64,000 nt of DNA from Chionomys nivalis (GCF_950005125.1 NC_080109.1:43309501-43373500), one strand, 5' to 3'; positions 10,625 to 21,749 are shown, counted from the stretch's first letter. Notes: generated by a model from the sequence alone, not told the origin. A program made the numbers and translations.

Positions 10625-10855
10625 AATTTCCAAATGGAAATGTAGCTCACAGAGTAGCTCGCGGGACCTGCCCAGTGTATTGGGAGCCCTGGTTCTACCT
10701 CCAGTACTGAGTACACTGGATGTGGTGGTGCATGCCTGTAACCACAGCACTTGGAAGGAAGACACAGGAAACTGAATTTAAGGTCATCCCCGACTATACA
10801 CGAGTTTCAGGCCATCCTGCGCTACATGAGACCTTGTTTCAGAAGAGTGAGGGAC
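10625..10855 (+). mobile_element. ID-B1 composite SINE
   Basis: ID part: ..aaatgtagctcacagagtag.., ..gggagccctggttctacctc... B1 part: ..ggatgtggtggtgcatgcct.., ..accacagcacttggaaggaa.., ..aggccatcctgcgctacatg.., ..agaccttgtttcagaa. Confidence 0.8.
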
Positions 10856-10897
10856 GAGGAGGAAAAAGAAAAACTGGGTTCCAATGAGTGTCTAAGA

Positions 10898-11117
10898 CAG
10901 TGGTTCTCAACCTTCCTCGTCTGTGACCCTTTAATACAGTACCTCATGTTGTGGTGACTCCCAAATATAACATAATTTTGCTGCTGTTTCTAACTGTAAT
11001 TTTACTTCAGTTCTGAATCATAATGTAAGTATCTGTGTTTATCTGGTGTTAGGCAACCCTGTGAAAAGTTCATTTCATCCCAGATGGGTTGTGACCACAG
11101 GTTGGGAACTGTCGCTG
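10898..11117 (+). mobile_element. URR1 non-autonomous hAT-Charlie DNA transposon
   Basis: The left terminal inverted repeat cagtggttctcaacctt is intact. The body matches URR1 (..tgaccctttaatacagtacc.., ..catgttgtggtgactcccaa.., ..taattttacttcagttctga..), and the right end ..cacaggttgggaac.. is a degraded inverted repeat. It is too short to encode transposase. Confidence 0.88.
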
Positions 11118-11644
11118 TAAAGAATGATTGGTGCAGCTGTTGTGGGAACAGAACCTGGAGTTCCTCTAGTCCAGGCTTTCAGAGTTACCTTCATAGCTGT
11201 GAGGCAGGGACAAGAACAGTAGAGGAAGCAACTGAATCAGAGGACGCCTTTATTGTTCTTCGAACTGACATTATCAGAGATGTCTGGGGCAGAAGGCTCG
11301 GTTCTTTGCTGAACACAAAACACTGTGAAGGAAGCGTTATGATGTAACTATATAATCACAGCTAAGTCGGGACCAGATCCTGGCTGGGCCTCTTGCACTA
11401 CTGATTTAATTCCTTGAAGTCTTTGGTTATTCTAGGTTGTATTTATTATTCTTTATATGTTATTTTATGTTAAAATTGGGATAACATTGACCACGTCACA
11501 GGGTTCTGAGGGTCAAACATGGAAAACCACAGAAAGTATTTGGCTGTATGCCAGATGAACGTAAGATGAAATATGAACCTAGGAAACGGATATTGTAACC
11601 ATGAGAACCCTTATGTGATAGAAAATAAGGCAAGGAGATGGAAG
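11118..11644. other. Unassigned non-coding sequence
   Basis: No repeat or gene is recognised. The part near 11400-11470 is AT-rich. Confidence 0.4.
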
Positions 11645-11650
11645 GACCCG

Positions 11651-12040
11651 TGTAGAAGGAGCGGCGGGCTGTTTTCCTGCCACCCGGCTCCCGGCTGCCT
11701 GGCTAGCTTATGCCCCGAAATAACAACACACAAACTGTATTCATTTAAACACTGCCCAGCCCATTAATTCTAGCCTCTTACTGGCTAACTCTCACATCTC
11801 ACATTTCTAATAATCTGTGTGGCTTACCAGGAAGGATTCTAGCCTACGTCCATCTTGGGCTGCAGCTTCATTGTGTCTACCCTGGAGAGGAGCGACATGA
11901 CATCTGCCTCACTTCCTCTTCCTCCCAGCATTGTGTTCTGTTTTCTCCACCTACCTAATTTTCTAACCTATCAGGCCAAGCAGTTTTTTTTATTGATTAA
12001 CCAATGAAACAACAGATTAGCAAATGACCTTCCCACATCA
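11651..12040 (-). mobile_element. ERV2-like solo LTR (family A), 390 bp
   Basis: The plus-strand ends are tgtagaagg and cacatca, so TG..CA is intact. Exact 6-bp direct repeats gacccg flank it (11645-11650 and 12041-12046), the duplication size of class II (ERVK-type) integration. No internal sequence is present, so it is a solo LTR left by LTR-LTR recombination. The sense strand is probably minus: it starts TGATGTGGG and has an AATACA hexamer before GTTTGTGTG.. as in U5-proximal sequence. MYSERV or mys-related is my best family guess. Confidence 0.9.
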
Positions 12041-12046
12041 GACCCG

Positions 12047-12150
12047 TAATCAGGGAGTTGGAGGCAGGAGAATCAGAAGTTCATGGTCAATCATCGGCTA
12101 TGCAAGTGAATTCAAGACAGCCTGGGCTATGTGAGATGCTTCCTTCAACT
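12047..12150 (+). mobile_element. B1 fragment split by the solo LTR
   Basis: The sequence taatcagggagttggaggca..ttcaagacagcctgggctat.. is a degenerate B1. The 5' portion lies before 11651, so the LTR landed inside it. Confidence 0.6.
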
Positions 12151-12275
12151 AAACTAATGAATAAAACATACAGAGAGATTTCATTATTCCTATTTTCTGT
12201 TTGGTTTTGGTTTGCTTTTTGGATTTTTTTTCCTTCTACTGTCTTATGCTGTTCAGTTGCGGTAACAGTGTGCCA

Positions 12276-12465
12276 TATGGGGCTGGGGATATGGCTGGCT
12301 GGGAGAGTGCTTGCCTTGCATTCATGAGGCCCTGGTTTTCACTAACAGCCTTGCAGAGACAGAGCAAGGTGTCACATGCCTATGAGATAGCCCTCGGGAG
12401 CATCAGGAGTTCAAGGTCATTCTCAGCTACAATCTGACCAGCCAGGCTACAACTCTATCCAAGAA
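12276..12465 (+). mobile_element. ID-B1 composite SINE
   Basis: ID part: tatggggctggggatatggc.., ..gagtgcttgccttgcattca... B1-like part: ..gtcacatgcctatgagatag.., ..aggagttcaaggtcattctc.., ..accagccaggctacaactct.. Confidence 0.75.
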
Positions 12466-13883
12466 AATGAATAAACAACAAGATACCAGGAATCCTGAGC
12501 CCCGGGGAGCAATGTGGAGCAGCACATAGGGAACTTGGTAATTCCTCTCCCCCCCATACCAACCCATCCTGAGGCAGCCAAGTGGTCACCTCTGAGTCAC
12601 TATCTGGTCTGTCAGCCCCTTGGGGACACCAAAAACCCCAGGGGTGCTCATAGCTTTGGACCCAGCATTGTCTTTTGGTAGTCACCATAGTCCTTCCCCC
12701 AAAGAACATGGGAAAATTCATTTATCAGGGAGTTTGCTGCCCTTGGGGAGAGTGTGGGGAAGAGGGGGGCAAATGGAACCTGGGCACAGAGGGAGGAGGA
12801 GTACATAGGAGGAAGGGAAGCTTTTCTTTGGACTTCTGCCTCTCACCTGCACCCATTAGCACAGCTGTCTCTGTGGGTCTTGAGGGTTTGAGTCTGATCA
12901 CTGTGAGGATGCAAGCTCAGAGGATTTTCCCAGTGCAACTCTCTGGGGCTTGTCCCCAGTGAAGAAACCAGCAAGGAAGCATTTTTCTCTAAGCAGATAA
13001 GTCTGGTGCTCCATCATCCCCAGACGAGAAGCAGAAGGCAGACTTGGCAGGCAATCCTGCAGAGAGGACCGTCTCAGGTTTAGCCTGTGTCGTGGGAACT
13101 TGATGACAAACGAGGCCCTGATGATCCCGCCAATTCCCACCCTGAGGAAAGAGCTTGGGGAGCAGACACCCTTCAGCTCAGCTTGCTACAGAGGAGTGCT
13201 GGAGAGAGCCTTGAGGGAAATGCGCAGCACATGGAGGTCTTCCTGCTCTGGGCCCATCAAGTCAAACCTTGCCATAGGTTAGTAGAAAGAGCTAGCTGCA
13301 CTCGTCAGCTGAGAAGGCAAGTGGTCGCTTACACCAGATGACTGTTTGCTGTGGCAGGCACTGTCCTATACGTGGTGGTGTTTGGCAACACCCCTCCCTT
13401 CTGTCATTATACTTCCTCTTTGGGTAATTCCATGACCTAAAAATGTCTAAACATTGCCAACAACCCCCAGGGAACAAAAATCACGTGGCCCAAGACCCAC
13501 TGAGCTGTGGCACTGTTCTCTGCTGGAAGCACTTGGGGAACACGGCACCCATTCCCTGCTTCTAGAAAGGAGTAATGCTCCCAGCAAAAGGGGCATGAGA
13601 TATTTGAAGGATAGTCTCAAAATAGCGAGCTCTGAAAGGCAGGTGGGAGATCATGAAATAAGATGCTTTTTTTTTTCTTTTTTGGTAAAGAAAAGTAGAC
13701 AAGAAATATGTGATTTGCCTCAGGCCTTAAGATGAGTCAGGGAGGGAAACATGAATTTAGGATCTGACCTTTAGAAAAAGACAAACAACTTCATCACCTT
13801 TCCCCTCCTAAACTCCTTTATTCCTGGATCTTCAAGAGAACAAGTGTTAGCTGTTTTAGAAGCTGGTGGAAGATTTCACTGGA
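12466..13883. other. Unassigned non-coding sequence
   Basis: No repeat or gene is recognised in about 1.4 kb. Several frames of 60-95 codons occur on both strands without any domain. A T-rich patch lies near 13667. Confidence 0.4.
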
Positions 13884-14213
13884 GGCCATGTGGATGTCTG
13901 TGGCCTGCACTCCTGCAGGAGGCCATGTTGATGTCCAGAATAGTTATTACCACTGAAGGTCACGTGGATGTCCGTGGCCTGTGTTCCTGCATGAGGCCAT
14001 GTTGATGTCCAGAATAGTTATTACCACTGAAGGTCATGTGAATGTCCGTGGTCTGTGCTCCTGCAGAAGGCCATGTTAATATCCAGAATAGGTGTTCGTG
14101 TTACCACTGAAGATCACACGGATGTCTGTGTTCTGTGCTCTTGCAGAAGGCCATGTTGATGTCCAGTATAGGCATTACCACTGAAGGTCACGTGGATGTC
14201 CGTGGTCTGTACT
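13884..14213 (+). repeat. 74-bp tandem repeat, about 4.5 copies
   Basis: Units start with ggccatgttgatgtcc at 13921, 13995, 14069 and 14149; the third carries a 6-bp insertion and a half unit precedes the array. Each unit has an internal half-repeat: ccatgttgatgtcc.. and cacgtggatgtccgtgg.. are themselves related. It is not obviously part of a larger repeat. Confidence 0.9.
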
Positions 14214-15044
14214 ACCACCTGAATCAGCTTCAAGCACAGGAAAATAAGCTGCTTATTCTGGCAGGCAAAGGGGTCGTAGAAGATTCAGGGTCTGAGGGTC
14301 TACAATTCCTAGCATGCCACAACCACCCAGTGTGTCTGTTTTTTCTCGTCCCAACTCAGGTAGACTTCCCTCTTTTTTTCTTTTCTGTCTCCTTCTTTTT
14401 GATACGGCCATAGCCTAGCTGTGTTTTCTCTGGAACTTTGGGCTTCTTTATTCTTTCTTTCTGAAGCTCTCTTCCCACCATGTGGCAACTTCCAAGCTGG
14501 TTTAACTCAAACAGCATTTTTCTTTCCTGCTTTTTTCTTCTCTGTTCCTCCTCCATTTGGCTGCTGAAATTCACAGGCCACCTGCTTGGGGACTTTTCTT
14601 CTAAACTTTAATAAGTATCCTGTCCTCAAGTGTCTGAGTCCATTCTTAAATTCTTTTACTAATGAGACTATAAACCCCAAGAGGAGACACTGATTTTCCT
14701 GGTGTTATATGGCAACTACAGAGGGCTAACCTGTGTTCCTTCCACACCCATTTACTGACTCGCTATCTTAACCCATTTTTAGGAAAGCATTGCCTTGAGT
14801 GAGGTCAGAATCTTCACCTTGTATTTCATCGCCAGGTAGACGTATAGATGCTGGAAGACAGCCGTGTAGTGTGAAATCTCTGTTGTCTCCACCTGCCAAT
14901 ATCCCTTCATCAGTAACCCTGCCTGTTCATCCTTTCACCCCACGTCCTTCCTGCTCACCCCACTGCTTTCAAGGTGGAAGGCAAAGGTAAGACCTGCTGG
15001 GCACCAGACCCCTCTCCTTGCTCCTCTCCTCTGTGCCATTTTGA
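14214..15044. other. Unassigned non-coding sequence
   Basis: No repeat or gene is recognised. Pyrimidine-rich patches lie at 14365-14400 and 14520-14560. Confidence 0.4.
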
Positions 15045-15207
15045 CGTTCTTGCCAAGGACCTAAGTTTGGTTCTAAGAACCCATGTTGCATGGTTCACAA
15101 CCACCTGTAACCTCGGCTCCAGGGGACCTGCCCTACCTGGGTACGAGCACACACATGAAACCCACACACAAAAATACATATAAGTAAAATCTTAAAAAAA
15201 AAATAGC
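15045..15207 (+). mobile_element. B3 SINE, 3' part
   Basis: Reads ..aagtttggttctaagaaccc.., ..catggttcacaaccacctgt.., ..ctcggctccaggggacctgc.., then cacacaaaaatacatataag and an A tail. The box A region is lost. Confidence 0.75.
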
Positions 15208-15479
15208 AAGAAACCAAACAAATCTACATTGTGCCCAGAATACTGAAGAGAAACAGAAAGGCTCACTGCAGGTCAGTGTGGGTCCAGTGACTTGGTGAGA
15301 GGTCAAGTTTCAGCTCAGGGGCCACAGGGCTGTGTTTCTTGGGGCAAGAACCGCTGACCTTCAGCAGGGAGCAATTCAAGGTTTCTAGGCACTGTGCTCA
15401 GGTGGGGAGCCTGCAGGATGGGGTAGAGGGCAGGCTTAGGCACTAGACCTATAAACAAGCATAAGTCCTTGCGTATGGT

Positions 15480-15538
<59 letters not shown>

Positions 15539-16604
15539 CCTTCTTCTTTCTGGTTTTCCGTATTTCTGTCTTCCTTTTTTTAATGCAATAGTCCAGCTTC
15601 CTATGGCTGGGGGTTGGTTACAAGCTTTCCCTCCTGGTGACAGATTGCTTAGCTACATGCTGGAAGACATAGCCCTCCTTCCAGTCAGCCCAGAATTAGG
15701 CCCATAGATTTCCAGTTATGGAAGAGAGCTGTTCTGAGCCAGGCAACAGATGTAAATTATGGGCCTGAATTGATTTTGCATTAATTTCTCGTAGGCTACT
15801 CCCATGCTGCTTAAATACCACTTTTTTAGAGCAACGGTGGCATTGTATTTTTCAGAACTGATTTGTTTCCACCGCCGAGCGGGCTCCAGGAGGACTGGGC
15901 AGTTTTTCAAGCTCTTTACTTGTAGGAAAGTACTCTCACCAGCGAGCGATTCTCTGGACCCAGTAGTGGATTTGTGTGATTCCCAGCCTGTCTTCTCATA
16001 GGGCTTTAGTAGTCCTCATTTCAAGATACTTAACTCCTGAAAAAAGCCACCAGCCACACATGGAGACAGTGAAGTGGCTGTGCAGGAGGCCAGGGTGGCA
16101 GATAAAGTCACAGCGTGTCCCTACGGCTCAGCCAAGCCCATGCACCGTGTGCTGTGGACTCTTGGCTCTCTTTCTAGAGCCAACACTTTGAAAACCCATT
16201 GAGTGAAGGACAAAAAGGCAAGCTGTGTGCTCCCTACCCCCTTCCTTGTAGAGGGGTAGAGAGGGACCGCACTGAAACCCTGAGCATAACACTAGAAGCC
16301 CCTGTCAGCACCCTGTACGCAGGTGCTCTCTCATGTAAAACTCGCTGGCAGTGTTGAGACCCAGCTCAGGGGTTGAGCTGGGGGTTACACTGCACAGGGC
16401 CCTGACTTCAGTAGCCGGTACCAAAGCTGACTTTGTGAGGGAGCAAGGACACCGCGACCACATTTCATCCCCAAGGTGGCCAATGCTTCTGTAATTGGGT
16501 CTATTTGTAAGACATTGGACAAGTGATTTGAGATGATTCTCTCACCCCCACTTACGCACTCAGGAGCTGAGGGCATTAAAACTGTAACTCTACAGACACC
16601 CAGA
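15208..16604. other. Unassigned sequence with a (CT)n run and a small hairpin
   Basis: No gene or named repeat is recognised apart from the (CT)n run listed separately. A perfect 9-bp inverted repeat (cccagctca at 16360-16368, tgagctggg at 16374-16382, loop ggggt) could form a small hairpin. Confidence 0.4.
15482..15535. repeat. (CT)n microsatellite
   Basis: A near-perfect 26-copy dinucleotide run. Confidence 0.95.
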
Positions 16605-16822
16605 ACTGGGGTGTGATTCAGTTGGCAGAATGTTTCCCTAATATGCACAAATCCTTAGGTTCAGTGCCTGCACCCCATCAGGGTGTGGCAGCCCATTATC
16701 TGTAATCCTAGCTCTCAGGAGGTGAAGGCTGGAGGATCAGAAGTTCAAGGTCACCTCCAGCAATATAGTCGGGTTTTGGCAGCCCAGGGTTCTGTGATAC
16801 AAGAGACCTTGTCGTTAAAAAG
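16605..16822 (+). mobile_element. ID-B1 composite SINE
   Basis: ID part: ..ggggtgtgattcagttggca.., ..aaatccttaggttcagtgcc... B1 part: ..ggtgtggcagcccattatct.., ..tcctagctctcaggaggtga.., ..tcagaagttcaaggtcacct.., ..agagaccttgtcgttaaaa. Confidence 0.8.
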
Positions 16823-16824
16823 GA

Positions 16825-17040
16825 CAAGAGAGATGGTTCAGTGATTGGGAGCACTTGCTGCTCTTGCAGAGGACCAGAGTTCAGTGCCCGGCTCTGTCTG
16901 TGTCCAACAACTGCGGAGAACTCCAGCTACAGGGGATCAGATGCCTCTGACTTCACCAGGCACTGCAGTCGCGTATATAGAGGCACACATTCATATACAT
17001 ATGATTAAAAATAATAAAAAAATCAATATTTAAAAAGAAA
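16825..17040 (+). mobile_element. B2/B3 SINE
   Basis: Reads aagagagatggttcagtgat.., ..cttgctgctcttgcagagga.., ..ccagagttcagtgcccggct.., ..ctccagctacaggggatcag.., with an A/T-rich tail. It sits directly behind the ID-B1 element. Confidence 0.85.
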
Positions 17041-17249
17041 TTTTAAATGTGTTCCAGAGAAGAACCAGACTTCTCCAAGTTCAAACTTGATCTAGGCTTC
17101 CAGGAGAGTGCATTGCCTCGAGCATGCTGTCCCTAGCTTGCATTTTGAGCCACTAATGGCTCCAGCATACCTAGGTGAACATTTCAGTGCACTCTACACA
17201 ACTCAGATTGGACGTTACTGGGAAAATGTGTATGTGTGCGCGTGTACAG

Positions 17250-17505
17250 TTATGTGTCTGTTTGAGAGATCGTCCTAGGTCTAGGTCCCAGGAGCAGCCC
17301 ACCTTGTGTCGTTGAGCCAGCAGCATTCATTGGCCTGCTACCTGTTAAGTAGTATAGGCGGGCTGAGCCACAAACCTCAGGAATCCTCCTGTCTCTGCCT
17401 CCCCAGCACTGGGAACCCAAGCATGCGCTCCATTGGTGCTGCGGATTGATCTCAGGTATGGCAAGGACTTTACAAGCTGAGCTTATGGTCCCAGCCCTGG
17501 ACATC
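17250..17505 (-). mobile_element. B4/RSINE-type composite SINE, antisense
   Basis: Reads antisense as ..ctcctgtctctgcctcccca.., ..gggaacccaagcatgcgctc.., ..gattgatctcaggtatggca.., ..aaggactttacaagctgagc... The right end ..ggtcccagccctgga is the SINE start. Confidence 0.7.
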
Positions 17506-17509
17506 ACCT

Positions 17510-18472
17510 GGAGAAAGACAGAGTAGGGGGCCCGAGAAGGGACTTTAGTCTCTTAATCGTTGGCTCCAGAGACTGAGATCCAAACCTATGTTGTTGAAGG
17601 CCTCTGTCCCGTGGAAATAGCAAGCCGCCTTGAGTTGAATGGGTCAGGGCTAGTCTCCATGTCTTCTCACATCTGGCTGAACCACTGCTTGCTGGGATGG
17701 TTGCAGAGCGATTAATTGATCTGATCCGTCATTCGCCAAGGACTGTACAGAGAGGAAACGCCAGTGGGAAGGGGTCAGTGGGTGGCTCAAACGGGCCTGT
17801 GCTTGAGTAGAGACCGCAGTCTCTTGAAGGAAAGATATTCTTAGAAATGTAATTCGCATGATCTATGTTGTAAGTGACAGAGAAACTAATCTTAAATATT
17901 TTATGTTTACTGTGATACCTATCATATATACAACTTTCTAATGTACGCAATTTAGAGAATAATTAAGTGCCTATCTGCCCTTTGGATCACTCAAAATCAA
18001 AGAATCTGCACATTTGAAATAGCTGAAACCACCCTCCTGAGTTTGTATGTGTCTTTTCTTTGCTCTGTATTATTTCTACCGTATCTGTATCCATTCCTCA
18101 ACAATATAGCAAATTTTTGTGTGATTTTCCATCTTTATTCTGTTCACAGTTAACTGAACCTTTTTAATTTGAAGATTTTGTCAATAAAATTCAAAAAAAT
18201 TGAAGAAAGAAGTTGAGGGAGGTTAAAAGACCACGACGGGAGTTAACTGTCGTGGTAAGGTTAGTTCAGGGAACGCTCTGGAGCTAAGACAGCACTGGCC
18301 TAAACCTCCTTGAGAAACCCTTAGGAACCCACGATGTTGTTCAAAGCCTGCACTCGGAAGGCCAGCCAGGGTGCTGCTCAAGTTTGAGTTCTAGCGCCAC
18401 CTGGGGGACAGAATGAGCTAATTCCCATTCTCTACTGAGGCGAAGGAATCTTGTCAGCTGTTTTCAAAGCAT
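17510..18472. other. Unassigned non-coding sequence with a small hairpin
   Basis: No repeat or gene is recognised. An 8-bp perfect inverted repeat (accacgac at 18230-18237, gtcgtggt at 18249-18256, 11-nt loop) is visible. Confidence 0.4.
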
Positions 18473-18480
18473 CTTAATTT

Positions 18481-18527
<47 letters not shown>
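18481..18527 (-). repeat. (TTTC)n microsatellite seeded by a B1 tail
   Basis: About 11 tttc units on plus lie inside the target duplication of the adjacent antisense B1, so on the minus strand this is (GAAA)n at the end of the poly(A) tail. Confidence 0.95.
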
Positions 18528-18529
<2 letters not shown>

Positions 18530-18592
18530 TTTTTTTTTTTTTTTGGTTTTTCGAGACAGGGTTTCTCTGTGGTTTTGGAGCCTGTCCTGGAA
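18485..18592 (-). mobile_element. 5'-truncated young B1 with expanded (AAAG)n tail
   Basis: Only the B1 3' third remains (antisense ggtttttcgagacagggttt.., ..ggttttggagcctgtcctgg..). Exact 12-bp repeats cttaattttctt flank it at 18473-18484 and 18593-18604. Truncation plus a perfect duplication shows an incomplete reverse-transcription event, uncommon for so short a SINE. Confidence 0.93.
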
Positions 18593-18604
18593 CTTAATTT
18601 TCTT

Positions 18605-18757
18605 AAAGATTCAGTGTGTGTGTGTGTGTGTGCATAAGATGACATCAGATCTCTGTACCTGGAGCTACAGTAGGTAGTTGTGAACTGACTTAGGTGTTGA
18701 GTACTCTCTAGAAGAGTAGCGAGCGTTCTCAACCACTGAGCCATCTTTCCAACCCCA
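18605..18757 (-). mobile_element. B2/B3 SINE, antisense
   Basis: Reads antisense as a (TG)n-bearing tail, ..gatgacatcagatctctgta.., ..tagttgtgaactgacttagg.., ..ctcaaccactgagccatctt.., ..tccaacccc (the SINE 5' end). Confidence 0.85.
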
Positions 18758-18825
18758 CAGCATGTTAATCTTAATATCTCATTTAATTTTCAAGTAGTTG
18801 GTCTAGAAGCCAGAATTTTTTAATT

Positions 18826-19022
18826 GTCTCCTTTCTTTCTGTTTTCTTCTTTCTTTCTTTTTTTCTTCTTCCCTCCTTCCTTCCTTGATTTTTAAAACAG
18901 GGCTCACTATGTAGTTCTGACTGCCCTGAAACTGCCTCTGCAGACCAGGCTGTCCTTGAACTCACGGAGATCTACCCGCATCTGTGTGCTGGGAATAAAG
19001 ATGTGCACCACCATGCCTGGCC
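18826..19022 (-). mobile_element. B1 SINE, antisense, with pyrimidine-rich tail
   Basis: Body: ..acagggctcactatgtagtt.., ..gcagaccaggctgtccttga.., ..actcacggagatctacccgc.., ..accaccatgcctggc. The plus-strand tttct/cttcc tract at 18826-18888 is its degenerated tail. Confidence 0.9.
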
Positions 19023-19164
19023 AAGGCAAGAATTTCTAGTTAATTAAGAAATTAATCTCTCAACAGATTACTGCACAAAATTAATCTTTTTGTGTGTACA
19101 GTTAAAGATATTATCAAAGAAATGATTTTGTAGTTGTTGTTTGATTTTATTTATTTATTATTTT

Positions 19165-19262
19165 TGTCAGACTGGCCTAGAAATTGCTATGTAGCCATGA
19201 TAGCCTTGAACCATTCTGCCTGAACCTTCCAAGTGCTCCGGTTATGGGTGTGTGCCATCACA
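19165..19262 (-). mobile_element. B1 SINE, antisense, diverged
   Basis: Matches ..gaaattgctatgtagccatg.., ..gatagccttgaaccattctg.., ..ccaagtgctccggttatggg.. Confidence 0.65.
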
Positions 19263-19317
19263 GTGATACTATTGTTTCAAATACAGTCTTAGGGACCTAG
19301 GAAGTTGACTTAAAGGA

Positions 19318-19455
19318 TAAGAGCAATTACCAACCCTTGTGGCAGATGGCTCACAGACATCTCCAGGAGATCTGGTGCCCTCTTCTGGCCTTTGTAGGTA
19401 CTTGCACACACGTGGGCTTACAAGTCAAGTACACATACACATAAAATATATTTTG
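19318..19455 (+). mobile_element. B2 SINE with internal deletion
   Basis: Recognised from ..ggataagagcaattaccaac.., ..tggcagatggctcacagaca.., ..ggagatctggtgccctcttc.., ..acacataaaatatatttt. Confidence 0.8.
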
Positions 19456-19474
19456 AAGACCTTATTCAGGTAGC

Positions 19475-19905
19475 ATCTATATAACATAAAATTCAAGAAT
19501 TTAGAAAGTGTAATTTGTCACTGGGTGTAGTTGCTGGGTGGTGCAAGGGCCACCATAGCCCAGGGTCAGAACACCTCCACCACACTGACAGAACTCTCTG
19601 TCCTCTGTCTGGAGTGAGTGCCCTCCCCATCCCCACCCCAGTTCTCTATTTTGTGTCTACAGCCTTTCCTATCTGGGTATGTGATGTAAGTGAAGCTATG
19701 CACCATGTGTACCTTTGAGTCTGGCTCCTTTCACTTGGCTCAGTGTTTCTGAAGTTTATCCATGCTGTAGAATTGATGAGTATTTCATTCCTTTTGATAG
19801 TGCGTTCCACTGTATTTGACTACTTATCATTTGATGGACTTTGGATTGTTTCTGATGCCTCACTGCTATGAGAATTGGTACAATAATTGTCTTTCTAAGT
19901 AAATG
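19475..19905 (-). mobile_element. Ancient LINE-1 (L1M-type) 3' end, antisense
   Basis: The order ..aacataaaattcaagaattt.., ..ccctccccatccccacccca.., ..tttgagtctggctcctttca.., ..gaagtttatccatgctgtag.., ..atttgatggactttggattg.. is the antisense of the mammalian-wide L1M 3' region. It is strongly diverged and predates the rodent L1 copies nearby. Confidence 0.75.
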
Positions 19906-20334
19906 AAGTCATGAATACAACATATGGAGGGGTGCTTACCCAAATTACATGGCCCAGCTATTTGGGGAAGTGATGATTCCTGGGTTCCCAGAGGCCCTAG
20001 GAAACAGAATCTTGCAGAAGCACAGAAGTTCAGGATACATGCTATTGGACAGCAGCATTCAGAGATGACTCCCTCCACCCCACCCCCCACTGACCCCGTG
20101 TTCACACCTGCTCCCAGTCCACCCATGAAATATATTTTATTTCCCCCTCCCAAGGAGATCCCCACATACTCTCCCCAACCCTTCCCCTTTACCAAACCTC
20201 TCTGGGTCTACAGATTGTAGCTTTGTTATCGTCACATCCTGAGTATAAGCTAATACATATCATATTTATCTTCTGGGCCTGGATTACCTCACTCAGGATA
20301 ATATTTTTTCTAGTTCCATCCATTTGCCTGCAAA

Positions 20335-20362
20335 TTAAAGGCATGTGCCACCACCGCCCAGC
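20335..20362 (-). mobile_element. 28-bp B1 5'-end fragment inside L1-A
   Basis: The L1 text ..catttgcctgcaaa / ttcatgatgtcattt.. is interrupted by ttaaaggcatgtgccaccac.., the antisense of the first ~28 bases of a B1. No tail or right arm is present. Confidence 0.6.
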
Positions 20363-21717
20363 TTTCATGATGTCATTTTTAACAGCTGACTAGTGCTCCA
20401 TGTGTAAATGTACCACACGATTTTCATCCATTCTTCCGGTTGAGGGATTTCTAGGTTGTTTTTAGTTTCTGATTATTTTGAATAAGGCCACAATGAACAT
20501 GGTGAAGCAAGTGTCTTTGGGGTAGTATGGGATGTTCTTTGGGTAGATGCCCAGTGGTATAGCTGGGTCTTGAGGTAGATCTATTCCTAACTTCCTGAGG
20601 AACCACCACACTGATTTCCACAGCAGCTGTATCAGTTTGTACTCCCACCAGCAAAAAAGGAGTGTTCTCCTCACCAGCATGAACAGTCACTTTGTTGAGA
20701 ATTCTGTTTAGACCTGTATCCCATTTTTAATTGAGTTCTTTGGTTTTTTTTTTTTATATATATCTAGTTTCCTCAGTTCTTTATGTATTGTGGATATTAG
20801 TTCTCTACCGGAAATGGAACTGTTAAAACCACCTCCCGCTCTCTAGGCTGTGGCTTTGTCCTGCTGAAGGTGTCCTTTGCCTTACAGGGGCTTCTCGGTT
20901 TCCTGAGGTCTCATTTATTAATGTTGATCTTAGTGTGTTGCTGCTGCTGTTCTGTTCAGGAAGTTATTTCCTGTGCGAATACACTCAAAGCTTTCCCTTC
21001 AGTCAGGGCCAGTGTATCTGGTTTTATGTTAAGTATTTGATTCACTTGGACTCGAGTTTTGTGCAGGGTGATAAATGTCCATTCTTCTGCAGGCAGACAT
21101 CCAGTTATGCCAGCACCATTTGTTAAAGATGCTTTTTATCCCATTGCGTATTTCTGCCTTTATTATTTTTTTTATAAAAACTCGGGTGTCCATAGGCATA
21201 TGAGCTTATGTTTGGGTCTTCAATTTGATCCCATTGATAGATGTGCCTGTCTTTACGCCAACACCATGTGGGTTTTATTATTACAGCTCTGTAGGACATC
21301 TTGAAATTGGGAATGGGTGGGACATCCAGCGGTTCTTTTAGTGTTCAGGATTGTTTTAGCCATCCTAAGGTTTTTGTTTTTCCATATGAAATTAAATATT
21401 GTTCTTTCAAGGTCTGTAATGAATTGTGTTGGGGTTTTAATGGGAATCACGTTGAATCTGTAGATTGCTTTCTGTAGGCTGGCCATCTTTACTATGTTTA
21501 TCCTACTGATCTGTGAGCATGGGAGATCCTTCCACCTTCTGATATATTCTTCAGTTTCTTTCATAAGACTTGAAGTTTTTATCATATGAATCTTTCACTT
21601 GCTTGGTTAGAGTTACACCAAGATTTTATATTATTTGGAGCTGTTATGAAGGGCGTTGTTTCCCTGATTACTTTCTCAGACCATTTGTCATTTGTATATA
21701 AGAGTGCTACTGTTTGG

Positions 21718-21749
21718 GGGTTTTTTGTTTTGTTTTGTTTTGTTTTGAG
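21718..21749. repeat. (GTTTT)n short repeat within L1-A
   Basis: Five or so gtttt units inside the ORF2 remnant. Confidence 0.85.

Noticed and set aside
16360..16382. Perfect 9-bp hairpin as a possible small RNA or terminator
   Set aside because: Too short for a microRNA precursor and expected by chance in 64 kb; kept only as a note.
18230..18256. 8-bp hairpin with 11-nt loop
   Set aside because: Same reasoning; no flanking structure or conservation evidence.
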